A DNA stretch of 64,000 nucleotides from Amycolatopsis australiensis (GTDB lineage Bacteria; Actinomycetota; Actinomycetes; Mycobacteriales; Pseudonocardiaceae). The stretch is from assembly GCF_900119165.1 (NCBI RefSeq), contig NZ_FPJG01000006.1, forward strand, positions 1,674,001 through 1,738,000, written 5' to 3'. Shown here piece after piece: positions 34,434-43,014 of the stretch. How positions within the stretch are numbered: position 1 is the stretch's first letter; every line of letters begins with the position of its first letter. A program made the position numbers and the translations under genes. The notes below the pieces were generated by a model, which saw nothing but the letters and a program-made list of their open reading frames with translations, was not told the DNA's origin and ran no database searches.

Positions 34434-35020
34434 TGCGGTGTTCCCGGGCGCAGGACGCGGAAGGTCAGGTGCGTCGCGTTCGGCGTTTCCGCCACGGCGG
34501 TGCGTTCCAGCTCGACGTGCGCGCCCGTCTCGGCGTCGAAGAGCCGGACGCCCGAGCCGAACAGCAGCGGGACGACGTGCAGGCGCAGCTCGTCGACCAG
34601 CCCGGCCAGCAGGAACTGCCGCAGGGTCGTGCCGCCGCCCATCAGCACCACGTCGTCCTCGCCCGCCGCGGCCTTCGCCTGGCGGAGCGCGCTTTCCGGG
34701 CCGTCGGTGACGAACGTGAACGTCGTCGGGCCCTTCACCACCGGCTCGTGCGGCCGGTGCGTCACGACGAAGACCGGCTTCTTGAACGTGCCGTCGTCGC
34801 CCCACGGATCGACGCCCACGTCGAACATCGTCCGGCCGACCACGAACGCGCCCGTGCCGTCGAAGAGCCGGGCGCCCACCGCCGCGTCGGCGTCCGTGCC
34901 CTCGAACATCCACTGGTGGAGCAGGTCGCCGTCCCGGCCGAGCCGGTGTTCGGTGCTGGTGTCCGGACCGGCGACGATCCCGTCGGCCGACATGCTGATC
35001 TCCGCGATGACTCTCCCCAT
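34427..35020 (-). CDS. RibD C-terminal/dihydrofolate-reductase-like protein
   Basis: 197 residues, cytoplasmic. The family pattern is visible: VIAEISMSADGIVAGPD at the N-terminus, FVVGRTMFDVG, VFVVTHRP, VVLMGGGTTLRQFLLAGLVDELRLHVVP and LLFGSGVRLF. Members bind NADPH; few have known substrates. ATG 35020 has a GGGAGGG box upstream. Confidence 0.85.
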   Translation of the reverse strand: MGRVIAEISMSADGIVAGPDTSTEHRLGRDGDLLHQWMFEGTDADAAVGARLFDGTGAFVVGRTMFDVGVDPWGDDGTFKKPVFVVTHRPHEPVVKGPTTFTFVTDGPESALRQAKAAAGEDDVVLMGGGTTLRQFLLAGLVDELRLHVVPLLFGSGVRLFDAETGAHVELERTAVAETPNATHLTFRVLRPGTPQR

Positions 35021-35041
35021 GGGGGCCACCCTCCCACCGGA

Positions 35042-36022
35042 TCAGGCGGAAGACCAGCCGTCACCCCATTCGGCGGCGCGGGCGGCGCGGTACCGCGGTC
35101 CTTGCTTCTTCGAGACGGCGACGCCGGGCTTGAGGCCTTCGGTCGTGCAGAGGTCGAGCGCGACCCAGCCCTTGTGCTTCTTCGGGTGCCGGATGATCCG
35201 CGCGTCCGGCCGCTCGGGCGCCGACCGCGCCGCGACGACGTAGGCGAACTTCTCGTCTTCGAAGCCGAGCGTGCCCGCCTTCAGCCGCCGGTGCAGCCCC
35301 GACCGCGGGAGCCGCGCGGCGAAGTGGCACCAGTCCTCGCCGGGCACGATCGGGCAGGCGCCGTCGTGCGGGCACGGCGCGACGACGTGCAGGCCCAGCT
35401 CGATGAGCTGCGCGCGGGCGGCGCGGATCCGCTCGTAGCCGGCGGGCGTGCCGGGCTCGATCAGCGCGACCGTCCCGGCCTTCGCGGCCAGCCAGCGCAC
35501 GACGTCGGCGCGCGTGGCTTCGGGCAGCTCGCCGAGCACGTACGACAGGGTCACCAGATCGGCGTCCGGCGCCGGGGCGGCGGGGTCGGCGAACCCGCGC
35601 CGCCACTCGGCGTCCCGGACGGCGGGCAGCGCGGCACCGGCGGCGAGCCGCTTGCCGAGCCCGATGGCCCCGGCGACCTGCTCGACCACCGTGCACCGGG
35701 TGAGCGACGGCCAGACCGCGGCGGCCGCCCAGACCCCGGCACCGGTACCGCCTCCGACGTCGATCTGCGTACGCGGCTCGAAGCCAGGAGCGCGTGAAGC
35801 GGCTTCGGCAAGCACAGCGCGTACGGCGGCGTAGGTGGCAGGCATCCGGTAACCGGCGTACGCGGCGATGTCGGCTTCGGAGCTGAGGATGGGCGAAGTC
35901 GCCGCGTCACCCTGGCGGTAGCGCGTGCTGAGCCGGTCGACGGACTGGGTGAGCCACGCCAGCGGGTGCCGGGCCAGCTCGTCGTCGAGCGCGGAGGAGA
36001 GATCGTCGGGAAGGACCGCCAC
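35042..36022 (-). CDS. Rsm22-type small-ribosomal-subunit methyltransferase-like protein
   Basis: 326 residues. An S-adenosylmethionine-binding core is marked by IDVGGGTGAGVWAAA and VTLSYVLGELP. The distal Cys cluster APCPHDGACPIV with DWCHFAARLPRS is the metal-binding signature of Rsm22 proteins, which act in small-subunit ribosome biogenesis. GTG 36022 is preceded by a purine-rich AAGGGAGAA stretch. It lies 21 bases upstream of the reductase gene on the same strand. Confidence 0.82.
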   Translation of the reverse strand: MAVLPDDLSSALDDELARHPLAWLTQSVDRLSTRYRQGDAATSPILSSEADIAAYAGYRMPATYAAVRAVLAEAASRAPGFEPRTQIDVGGGTGAGVWAAAAVWPSLTRCTVVEQVAGAIGLGKRLAAGAALPAVRDAEWRRGFADPAAPAPDADLVTLSYVLGELPEATRADVVRWLAAKAGTVALIEPGTPAGYERIRAARAQLIELGLHVVAPCPHDGACPIVPGEDWCHFAARLPRSGLHRRLKAGTLGFEDEKFAYVVAARSAPERPDARIIRHPKKHKGWVALDLCTTEGLKPGVAVSKKQGPRYRAARAAEWGDGWSSA

Positions 36023-36167
36023 GGCTGTCGATTCTCCCTTGTCCGGATTGTCCCGCCGGAGCCGCCCTGAGCTGCTACTTTTCCCGCGCCAAAAGTTTTT
36101 CGGGCGGGGTGTCGATCCGGCGGGCGGCCGTTCGACGCGTAGGCAGGACGAACGAGAGGAGACCGCG

Positions 36168-36602
36168 GTGCGGTTCATGGTGATCGTCAAGGCGAACGAG
36201 GACTCCGAGGCGGGCAAGGGCCCGAGCGCCGAGCTGCTGGCCGAGATGGGGAAGTTCAACGAGGCGCTGGTCAAGGCCGGGGTGCTGCTCGCCGGCGAAG
36301 GGCTCACGCCGAGTTCGCAGGGCGCGCGGGTCGTGTTCTCCGGTACCGAGGAGCCCAAGGTCGTCGACGGCCCGTTCGCCGAGACCAAGGAGCTGGTCGG
36401 CGGCTTCTGGATCCTGCAGTGCCGCGACCGCGAAGAGTGCATCGAGTGGATCAAGCGGATGCCCAACCCCGAGGGCCGGGACGGCGTCGTCGAGATCCGG
36501 CGCGTCGCCGAAGCCGCCGACTTCGAGAACCTGACGCCCGAGGTCGAAGAGCTCGAGGGACGGCTCCGCGCCCAGAGCGCCCAACGCTCCGGGGAGGCGT
36601 GA
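36168..36602 (+). CDS. YciI/DGPF-domain protein 1
   Basis: 144 residues: RFMVIVKANEDSEAG, EMGKFNEALVKAG, then VVDGPFAETKELVGGFWI, which contains the DGPF signature, and a charged C-terminal extension (VEELEGRLRAQSA). GTG 36168 has GAGGAG six bases upstream. It overlaps the next DGPF gene by one base and precedes an ECF42 sigma gene, the known partnership of this protein family. Confidence 0.9.
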   Translation: MRFMVIVKANEDSEAGKGPSAELLAEMGKFNEALVKAGVLLAGEGLTPSSQGARVVFSGTEEPKVVDGPFAETKELVGGFWILQCRDREECIEWIKRMPNPEGRDGVVEIRRVAEAADFENLTPEVEELEGRLRAQSAQRSGEA

Positions 36603-36952
36603 TGCGGTTCCTGGTGATGGTCAAGGCCAGCCCCGAGTCCGAGGCGCCCGGCTTCCAGCCCGGCGCCGAGGAGCTGGCCGAGATGGCGAAGTTCAACGAC
36701 CGGCTCTTCAAGGAGGGCCGGATCGTGCTCGCCGAGGGGCTGACGTCGAGCGCGGAAGGCGTGCGCGTCGTCTTCGAAGGCGACGCCGAGCCGAAGCTCA
36801 TCGACGGGCCCTTCGCCGAGACGAAGGAACTCGTCGCCGGCTTCTGGGTGCTCAACGGCGAATCGCTCGAAGACGTCGTCGAGCTGATGAAGCAGGCACC
36901 GAACCCCGAAGCCAAGGGCGGGGTGATGGAGATCCGCCCGATCGCCGGCTAG
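36602..36952 (+). CDS. YciI/DGPF-domain protein 2
   Basis: 116 residues: RFLVMVKASPESEAPG, EMAKFNDRLFKEGRIV and LIDGPFAETKELVAGFWV. It is a paralogue of the preceding protein without its C-terminal extension. The ATG overlaps the preceding TGA (TGATG), so the pair is translationally coupled. Their biochemical role is not established. Confidence 0.9.
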   Translation: MRFLVMVKASPESEAPGFQPGAEELAEMAKFNDRLFKEGRIVLAEGLTSSAEGVRVVFEGDAEPKLIDGPFAETKELVAGFWVLNGESLEDVVELMKQAPNPEAKGGVMEIRPIAG

Positions 36953-36991
36953 CGGGTTGCGCCGCGCCCGATCACCCGGTCTGATGGCCGG

Positions 36992-38257
36992 GTGACGGTT
37001 GCGGACACCCGGAGCACGGTAGAGGCGGTCTGGCGCATCGAATCGCCGCGGCTCATCGCGGGCCTGGCCCGGATGGCCCGCGGCGACGTCGGGCTGGCGG
37101 AGGAGCTGGCGCAGGACGCGCTCGTCGCCGCGCTGGAGCAGTGGCCGGAGTCCGGTGTGCCGCGCAACCCCGGCGCGTGGCTGATGACCATCGCCAAGCG
37201 CCGCGCGATCGACCAGTTCCGCCGCAACGAGCGGTACGCCGAGAAGCTCGAAGAGGTCGGCCGCGGCGAGCGCGTCGGCGAGGGCGTGCTGCCGGACTTC
37301 GACGCGGGCCTCGACGACCACATCGAGGACGACCTGCTGCGCCTGCTGTTCGTCGCCTGCCACCCGGTGCTGAACACGCAGGCGCGGGTGGCGCTGACGC
37401 TGCGGATGCTCGGCGGCCTGACCACCGACGAGATCGCGCGCGCGTTCCTGGTCCGCGAATCGACCATCGCGCAGCGGATCGTCCGGGCGAAGAAGGCGCT
37501 CGCCGCGGCGAAGGTCCCGTTCGAGGTGCCCGAAGGCGACGAGCGCGTCGCGCGGCTGTCGTCCGTGCTCGAGGTCATCTACCTGGTGTTCAACGAGGGC
37601 TATTCGGCCACCCGCGGCGACGACTGGATGCGGCCGGCGCTGTGCGAGGAGGCGATGCGGCTCGGGCGCGTCCTGGCCGGGCTGATGCCGGGCGAGTCCG
37701 AGGTGCACGGCCTGGTCGCGCTGATGGAACTGCAGTCGTCGCGGGCGAAGGCCCGCACCGGCCCGAACGGCGAACCGGTGCTGCTGCTGGACCAGGACCG
37801 CTCCCGCTGGGACCGCACGCTGATCCAGCACGGCCTCGCCGCGCTGGCCCTGTCCGAGCAGATCGCCGAAGGCGCGTACGGGCCGTACTCGGCGCAGGCG
37901 GCGATCGCGGCTTGCCACGCCCGCGCCCGGACGGCCGAAGAGACGGACTGGGTGCGCATCGCGGCGTTGTACGAAGGCCTCGGCAAGCTCCAGCCGTCAC
38001 CGGTGATCGAGCTGAACCGCGGGGTCGCGGTGGCGATGGCCCACGGTCCGGCGGCGGGCTTGGCGATCGTCGACGCGGTGGCGGCCGAGCCGGCGCTGAA
38101 GGACTACCACCTGCTCCCGAGCGTCCGGGGCGACCTGCTGCAGAAGCTGGGCCGGCTGGCCGAGGCGGAGCAGGAATTCCGGCGAGCGGCGGAGATGACG
38201 GAGAACGCCCGCGAGCGAGCACTGCTCCTGGACCGCGCGGCGGCGGTGAGCCGCTGA
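36992..38257 (+). CDS. ECF42-type RNA polymerase sigma factor
   Basis: 421 residues. Regions 2 and 4 occupy about 1-180 (GLAEELAQDALVAALEQWP, NPGAWLMTIAKRRAIDQFRR; TTDEIARAFLVRESTIAQRIVRAKKAL). A long C-terminal TPR-like extension follows, with FNEGYSATRGDDW, and PVIELNRGVAVAMAHGP. This extension and the preceding DGPF genes define the ECF42 group, which lacks a classical anti-sigma factor. The start GTG 36992 lies in the 3' arm of a short hairpin (TCACCCGG 36972-36979 with CCGGGTGA 36988-36995). Confidence 0.92.
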   Translation: MTVADTRSTVEAVWRIESPRLIAGLARMARGDVGLAEELAQDALVAALEQWPESGVPRNPGAWLMTIAKRRAIDQFRRNERYAEKLEEVGRGERVGEGVLPDFDAGLDDHIEDDLLRLLFVACHPVLNTQARVALTLRMLGGLTTDEIARAFLVRESTIAQRIVRAKKALAAAKVPFEVPEGDERVARLSSVLEVIYLVFNEGYSATRGDDWMRPALCEEAMRLGRVLAGLMPGESEVHGLVALMELQSSRAKARTGPNGEPVLLLDQDRSRWDRTLIQHGLAALALSEQIAEGAYGPYSAQAAIAACHARARTAEETDWVRIAALYEGLGKLQPSPVIELNRGVAVAMAHGPAAGLAIVDAVAAEPALKDYHLLPSVRGDLLQKLGRLAEAEQEFRRAAEMTENARERALLLDRAAAVSR

Positions 38258-38261
38258 CGTC

Positions 38262-39038
38262 GTGCTCGCCGCGTTGCTGCCCGGCTTCCGGGACGTCCGC
38301 AGTGCGCTGGTCGCGGGCTACATGTGGTTCTGCGCCGGCTGGCTGCTGGTCGGTCACTACCACCCGCCGCCGGCGGGCCTGCTCGGGAAACCGGCGCTGG
38401 AGCTGCTGGAGCTCTTCGGCACCGGCGGCAGGCTCGCTGCGATCAGCGTGCTGTGCCTGCTGATCGGCGAGGTGACCGGCACGCTCGCGCAGTCGGTGTG
38501 CTTCCGGCTGAGCGTCGCCTACCTGCGGCGGCTCGCCCCGGACGACCTCGTGCGACGGCCGGGCGGGCCGCTTTCGGTGTTCCGGCCGCTCAGCACGCGG
38601 GCCCTGGTCCGCGTCCGCGACCGGATCCGCCTGGACTACCGGCGCCACCAGGACAGCACGACGTCCGACGCCACCCCGCGCGGCGACGACCGGCACGAGG
38701 TCGACCGGCTCACCCTCGAGACGGTGCACGAGGTGCTGTTCATGTCACCGCGGCTGATCGTCGCGAAACCGGAGCTGTACGCCGAGTTCAGCCGCATCAA
38801 GGGGGAGAGCGAGTTCCGTGACGCGCTCTTCCTGCCGCTGCCCGTGCTCGCCGTCGCGGTCTGCGCCGAACTGTCGGTGCCGGCGTGGGCCAAGGCGGTC
38901 CTGCTGGTGGTGACCGTGGTCGCCGACGGCTACCTGTTCGTCCAGAGCCGTCAGAGGTTCCGGCAGGCGCACAGCCTCATCTCGCACAGCATCGCCGACG
39001 GGACGGTCAAGTCCGCGGCACTGGGCGACCGGGACTAG
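38262..39038 (+). CDS. Hypothetical membrane protein
   Basis: 258 residues with about four hydrophobic segments (ALVAGYMWFCAGWLLVGHY, LAAISVLCLLIGEVTG, FLPLPVLAVAVCAELSV and AKAVLLVVTVVADGYLFV) and a soluble charged middle (RVRDRIRLDYRRHQDS). GTG 38262 lies five bases after the sigma-factor stop, so the two may be co-transcribed. No family is recognised. Confidence 0.6.
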   Translation: MLAALLPGFRDVRSALVAGYMWFCAGWLLVGHYHPPPAGLLGKPALELLELFGTGGRLAAISVLCLLIGEVTGTLAQSVCFRLSVAYLRRLAPDDLVRRPGGPLSVFRPLSTRALVRVRDRIRLDYRRHQDSTTSDATPRGDDRHEVDRLTLETVHEVLFMSPRLIVAKPELYAEFSRIKGESEFRDALFLPLPVLAVAVCAELSVPAWAKAVLLVVTVVADGYLFVQSRQRFRQAHSLISHSIADGTVKSAALGDRD

Positions 39039-39586
39039 CGATCCCGCCACGAAAGCGGCGACACCGTCAACGCCGCTTCGGCGATCTTCCGCGCCGTCTC
39101 CGTCGTGAGCCCGTTCCGGGCCGACTCGATCCACTCGCCGACCCGCTGGACGCCGATGTCGCGGTACTCCAGGGCCTGCAGCAGCATCTCCAGCTTGTCC
39201 GCGTCCTTCGCGCACAACGCCTCGGCGGACGAACGGGTCTCGTACTCGTCCACCGCCGCGCGCACCAGGTCTCGGGAGCGGCCGGGCAACGCCGCCGTCT
39301 GGTCGGCCGTGATCTGCCGGGGCTCCGGCTTCTTCAGGTAGTCCGCCGCCGTCAGCGGCAGGTCGCCCGTGCGCGTCTCCTGCGTGTCGTGCCACAGCGC
39401 GAGGAACGCCGCCCGTTCGGGGTTCGCGCCCTCCTCCGCCGCGATCAGCGCCGCCAGCTGGGCCGCGCGCAGGCTGTGCTCGCCGACCGACTCCGGGTCG
39501 CGGACGCCCGCGTGCCACCAGCCCGACCGGCGGACGCGTTTCAGCAGGCCCAGCTCGTAGGCGAACGACGCCAGCGGCTCACTCAT
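39035..39586 (-). CDS. HD-domain phosphohydrolase (YfbR/HDDC2-like)
   Basis: 183 residues. HD motif residues are visible: the first His in ESVGEHSLRAAQLAAL, HD in FLALWHDTQETRTGD and a distal Asp in CAKDADKLEMLLQALEY. Relatives remove phosphate from deoxynucleoside monophosphates. Its 3' end overlaps the convergent membrane-protein gene by four bases. Confidence 0.85.
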   Translation of the reverse strand: MSEPLASFAYELGLLKRVRRSGWWHAGVRDPESVGEHSLRAAQLAALIAAEEGANPERAAFLALWHDTQETRTGDLPLTAADYLKKPEPRQITADQTAALPGRSRDLVRAAVDEYETRSSAEALCAKDADKLEMLLQALEYRDIGVQRVGEWIESARNGLTTETARKIAEAALTVSPLSWRDR

Positions 39587-39596
39587 GCCGCCCAGC

Positions 39597-41282
39597 CTAG
39601 GGCGACGGGATCATCGCCGTCAGGATCGTCGCCTGCAGGAGGGAGATCACGCCGACCACCGCGGTCAGCAGCAGCGACCACAGGAACGTCTGCCGCAGCA
39701 GCGAGCCCTCCTTGCCGCTCTGGCCGATCGCCGTCGCGCCGATGGAGAGGTTCTGCGGCGAGATCATCTTGCCCATCACGCCGCCCGACGTGTTCGTCGC
39801 GCCCGCCAGTACCGGGTTCAGGTTCAGCTGCTGGGCCGAGATCACCTGCATCGGGCCGAAGAGGCTGTTCGTCGACGCGTCCGAGCCGGTCAGGAAGACA
39901 CCCAGCCAGCCGATGTACGCCGAGAAGAGCGGGAAGACCGCGCCGGTCGTCGCCAGTGCGAGACCCAGCGTCTGCGTCGCGCCCGAGTAGTTCATCACGA
40001 ACGCGATCGCCAGGATCATGAAGATCGTCGCGAGCGCCCAGCGCATCTGGACGAGCGTCCGGCGGTAGGTCGCCACCAGCACGCCCGGCCGGGCGCCCAT
40101 CGCGAACCCGGCGACGACGGCCGCGATCAGCGCGACCGTGCCCGGCGAGAACAGGAAGTCCACCGTGAGCGTCGCCGCGTACGGCGTGTTCTTCGCCGTG
40201 ATCGGCGGGTGCTGGACGACGTGGTTGTGCAGGCCCGGCCACGCGAAGACCCAGTCGGCCTTGTGCAGCAGCTTCGTCAGGTCCAGCCAGGCGGGGAGGT
40301 TCTTGAAGATCGTGCCGATCCGGGACAGGAAGATCGCCAGGATCAGGATGATGTAGGGCAGCCACGCGTACAGCGCGCCGCGTCCGGCCTGCGCGGCGCC
40401 GAGGCTCTTCGCGGGCGCTTCCTCGCCTTCGAAGCGCCACACCGACGCGGGCTGCCAGAACCGGGTCAGGACCCACAGCGCGGCCATCGCGGTGAGCGCG
40501 GCGAGGACGTCGACCAGGCTGGCGCTGATGTAGTTGGACGCGACGAACTGCATGGCCGCGAACGCGAGCCCCGCCGTCAGCACCGCCGGCCACACCTCGA
40601 GCATGCGCTTCCAGCCGGCCAGCACCACGACGAGGAACGCCGGGATGATCAACGCCAGCACGGGAACCTGGCGGCCGACCATCGCCGAGAACAGATCCGT
40701 CGCCTGGTCCTGCTTGAGGTGCATGATCGGCGCGGTCAGCCTGCCGAGCACGATCAGCGGGTTGCCGAGGCCGCCGAACGCCACCGGCGCGGTGTTCGCC
40801 AGCAGCGCCAGCACGACGGCCTTCACCGGCGGAAACCCGAGCGCGGCCATCATCGCCGCGGTGATCGCGATCGGCGACCCGCCGCCCGCGACGCCTTCGA
40901 GCAGCGCGCCGAAGGCGAACGCGATGAGCAGCGCCTGCAGCCGCCGGTCCTCGCTGAACCCGGCGAGCACGCGCTTGATGCTGTCGAACCGGCCGGTGGC
41001 GACCGTGACGTTGTGGAAGTACACGGCGTGGAACGCGATCCACGCCACCGACCACACGCCGAACACCACGCCCATCGCCGCGGAGCCGAACGCCGGCCCG
41101 GCCGGCATCCGGTACAGCAGCAGCGCGACGCCGAGCGCGGTGACCAGCGCGAGCGCCGCGGACAGGTGCGCGGACAGGCGGACCACGCCGAGCGCGGCCA
41201 GCAGCACGATGACGGGGAGCGCGGCGAGCAGCGCGGAAAGCCACAGCCCGCCGGCCGGCTGGTAGTCCTGAAGCCACGTCAC
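39597..41282 (-). CDS. lctP: L-lactate permease family transporter
   Basis: 561 residues with about 12-14 membrane segments. Family segments include GFSEDRRLQALLIAFAFGALLEGVAGGGSP (positions about 116-145), FGGLGNPLIVLG, MNYSGATQTLGLALA and GSDASTNSLFG, typical of LctP proteins that import L-lactate or glycolate with protons. GTG 41282 begins two bases after the stop of the IclR gene, so the transporter is coupled to its likely regulator. Confidence 0.9.
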   Translation of the reverse strand: MTWLQDYQPAGGLWLSALLAALPVIVLLAALGVVRLSAHLSAALALVTALGVALLLYRMPAGPAFGSAAMGVVFGVWSVAWIAFHAVYFHNVTVATGRFDSIKRVLAGFSEDRRLQALLIAFAFGALLEGVAGGGSPIAITAAMMAALGFPPVKAVVLALLANTAPVAFGGLGNPLIVLGRLTAPIMHLKQDQATDLFSAMVGRQVPVLALIIPAFLVVVLAGWKRMLEVWPAVLTAGLAFAAMQFVASNYISASLVDVLAALTAMAALWVLTRFWQPASVWRFEGEEAPAKSLGAAQAGRGALYAWLPYIILILAIFLSRIGTIFKNLPAWLDLTKLLHKADWVFAWPGLHNHVVQHPPITAKNTPYAATLTVDFLFSPGTVALIAAVVAGFAMGARPGVLVATYRRTLVQMRWALATIFMILAIAFVMNYSGATQTLGLALATTGAVFPLFSAYIGWLGVFLTGSDASTNSLFGPMQVISAQQLNLNPVLAGATNTSGGVMGKMISPQNLSIGATAIGQSGKEGSLLRQTFLWSLLLTAVVGVISLLQATILTAMIPSP

Positions 41283-41284
41283 GG

Positions 41285-42067
41285 TCAGCCCCGTTGCCCG
41301 CGGACGTACCCGAGCCGCAGCGAGAGGGCGGCGGCGGTCCCGGCCACGGACGCGCCGAGCTCGTCGAGCCGCCGCAGCACGCGCGGCGCCGGTCCGGCGA
41401 TGCTGATGGCGGCGATCGGCCGCCCGGAGTGGTCGCGCACCGCGGCGGCGACGCATCCGACGTCCGGCTCGTTCTCGACCTCGTCGACCGCCCAGCCGCG
41501 CCTGCTGGTCCGCGCGAGCTCGTCGAGCAGCCGGTGCGGGTCGTTGATCGTCTTGAGGGTCAGCGAATCCAGCTTCATCCGCCGGACGCGCTCGGCGCGG
41601 TCGGCTTCCGGCAGCGCGGCGAGCCAGGCCTTGCCCAGCGATGTCGCGTGCTGCGGGCGGCGCGTGCCCAGCCGGCAGGCCAGCGTGACGGCGCTGGCGC
41701 TGCGTTCGGTGGCGACGTAGACCATGGTGTCGTTGTCCGGCACGGCGAGGTAGGTCGTCTCGCCGGAGCGTTCGGCCAGCGACGCGAGGTAGCGCGGCGC
41801 GCAGCGGTGCAGATCGGTCGCCGCCATGGCACGGGCGCCGAGCTCGACCAGCCGCGTCCCCAGCCGCACGCGGCCGGTCACCTGGTCGGCTTCGAGGTAG
41901 TCGAGGTTCTTCAGGGTGCCGACGATGCGGTAGGCGGCACTGCGGGAAAGCCCCAGTTGCCGCGCGATCGCGTTGGTGGAAATCTCCTGGTGCCTGCCCA
42001 CGTGCTCCAGCACCGCGAGCCCGCGTTCGAGAGTTCCGCTGTTTTCCAGCCCACGCTCCGGTCCCAC
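41285..42067 (-). CDS. IclR-family transcriptional regulator
   Basis: 260 residues. The N-terminal winged helix reads LERGLAVLEHVGRHQEISTNAIAR and LSRSAAYRIVGTLKNLDYL; the C-terminal effector-binding domain includes CAPRYLASLAERSGET, VPDNDTMVYVATERS, ATSLGKAWLAALPE and GCVAAAVRDHSGRPIAAISIAGP. GTG 42067 has a GGAGGG box; the open frame continues upstream to 42184 without one. It probably controls the co-directional lactate permease. Confidence 0.88.
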   Translation of the reverse strand: MGPERGLENSGTLERGLAVLEHVGRHQEISTNAIARQLGLSRSAAYRIVGTLKNLDYLEADQVTGRVRLGTRLVELGARAMAATDLHRCAPRYLASLAERSGETTYLAVPDNDTMVYVATERSASAVTLACRLGTRRPQHATSLGKAWLAALPEADRAERVRRMKLDSLTLKTINDPHRLLDELARTSRRGWAVDEVENEPDVGCVAAAVRDHSGRPIAAISIAGPAPRVLRRLDELGASVAGTAAALSLRLGYVRGQRG

Positions 42068-42133
42068 GTTGCCCTCCGTTGGACGTTCCCGGTTCCGCTC
42101 AGCGGTACGCCTTTCCGCTGGATGGGGTTGGAC

Positions 42134-42224
42134 GGTAACACCTCCGATGTATCGACGGAAGATCTTGTGCTGACCCGCAATCAAGCTGGGTAGTTGCGCA
42201 TGCTAATTGGTACAACCTCCGATG
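42134..42224. promoter_or_regulatory. Direct repeats upstream of the IclR-permease operon (candidate operators)
   Basis: GGTAACACCTCCGATG (42134-42149) and GGTACAACCTCCGATG (42209-42224) are near-identical 16-base repeats 75 bases apart, in the only regulatory region of the operon. They are suitably placed for binding by the IclR protein. Confidence 0.5.
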
Positions 42225-42361
42225 GTTAAGTTTCCTACCTATGGCGGTTGCGGGCTCTTGATCAGCGGCGTTCGACGAGTTCGATAGTCGTCGCGTTCAT
42301 GTTCTTGAATGGCGCGTGAAGGTATCCGGGCCCTTTCGGAAATGCCGGGCTTGCGACTTCG

Positions 42362-42940
42362 CTAATGCCGTTGCGAAGCGCGTTCGGCTGCTGCTTGAAC
42401 CTCGGTGAGCGCGAGCCGGGCGGCTTCGCCGAAGTCCCCGTCGGGCGTTTTGCTCCAGCGCGCGTAGGCGATCTCCGACGCGAGCGCGCCCAGTTCCGCC
42501 GCCACGCGGGCGGTCAGATCCGGGACGCCGCGCCGCTTGAGCGCTTCGGTCGTCCTGGCGGTGAGCCGCAGGCCCTTCAGCGCTTCCCGCTCCTGCAGTT
42601 CCGGGTTGGCGGCGATCACCGCGCGCCGCCGGGTGCTGAACTCACGGCGTTCGGGCGTGAAGGCGTGCCGGCCGACCGCGTCGAGGGCGTGGGCCACCGC
42701 TTCGAGCGGGGTGGCGGTGCCGGGCGCCTCGGCGATCGCCTTGGCGAGCAGGTCGCTCAGCGTGTCGCCGCCGAAGAGCACTTCGCGCTTGTCCTGGAAG
42801 TGCCGGAAGAACGTGCTCTTCGTCAGGCCCGCGCGCTGGGCGATGTCGATCACCGTCGTGTTCTCGTAGCCGCGCTCGGCGAACAGTTCGAGGGCGGCTT
42901 GGGCCAGCCGCTCGGGTGCGTTCGGTTGCCAGCGGGCCAT
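42362..42940 (-). CDS. TetR-family transcriptional regulator
   Basis: 192 residues. The helix-turn-helix region is ALELFAERGYENTTVIDIAQRAGLTKSTFFRHF, cited as positions 16-48, followed by DKREVLFGG. The C-terminal part is all-helical. It is divergent from a quinone-oxidoreductase-like gene with 74 bases between starts and an inverted repeat at 42980-43004, so it probably represses that gene and itself. Confidence 0.88.
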   Translation of the reverse strand: MARWQPNAPERLAQAALELFAERGYENTTVIDIAQRAGLTKSTFFRHFQDKREVLFGGDTLSDLLAKAIAEAPGTATPLEAVAHALDAVGRHAFTPERREFSTRRRAVIAANPELQEREALKGLRLTARTTEALKRRGVPDLTARVAAELGALASEIAYARWSKTPDGDFGEAARLALTEVQAAAERASQRH

Positions 42941-42979
42941 GGCGGCAGTTTACGGCACTTGGTCCCGTCGCGGGTGTAC

Positions 42980-43004
42980 AGTGATGGCACTTGGTCTCAT
43001 CACT
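42980..43004. promoter_or_regulatory. Candidate TetR operator
   Basis: AGTGATG and CATCACT are perfect 7-base inverted arms around GCACTTGGTCT. The sequence GGCACTTGGTC also occurs at 42954-42964, giving a direct repeat. Both lie between the divergent TetR and oxidoreductase genes, the first overlapping a likely TACAGT -10 box. Confidence 0.6.
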
Positions 43005-43014
43005 GGAGGTTCCC

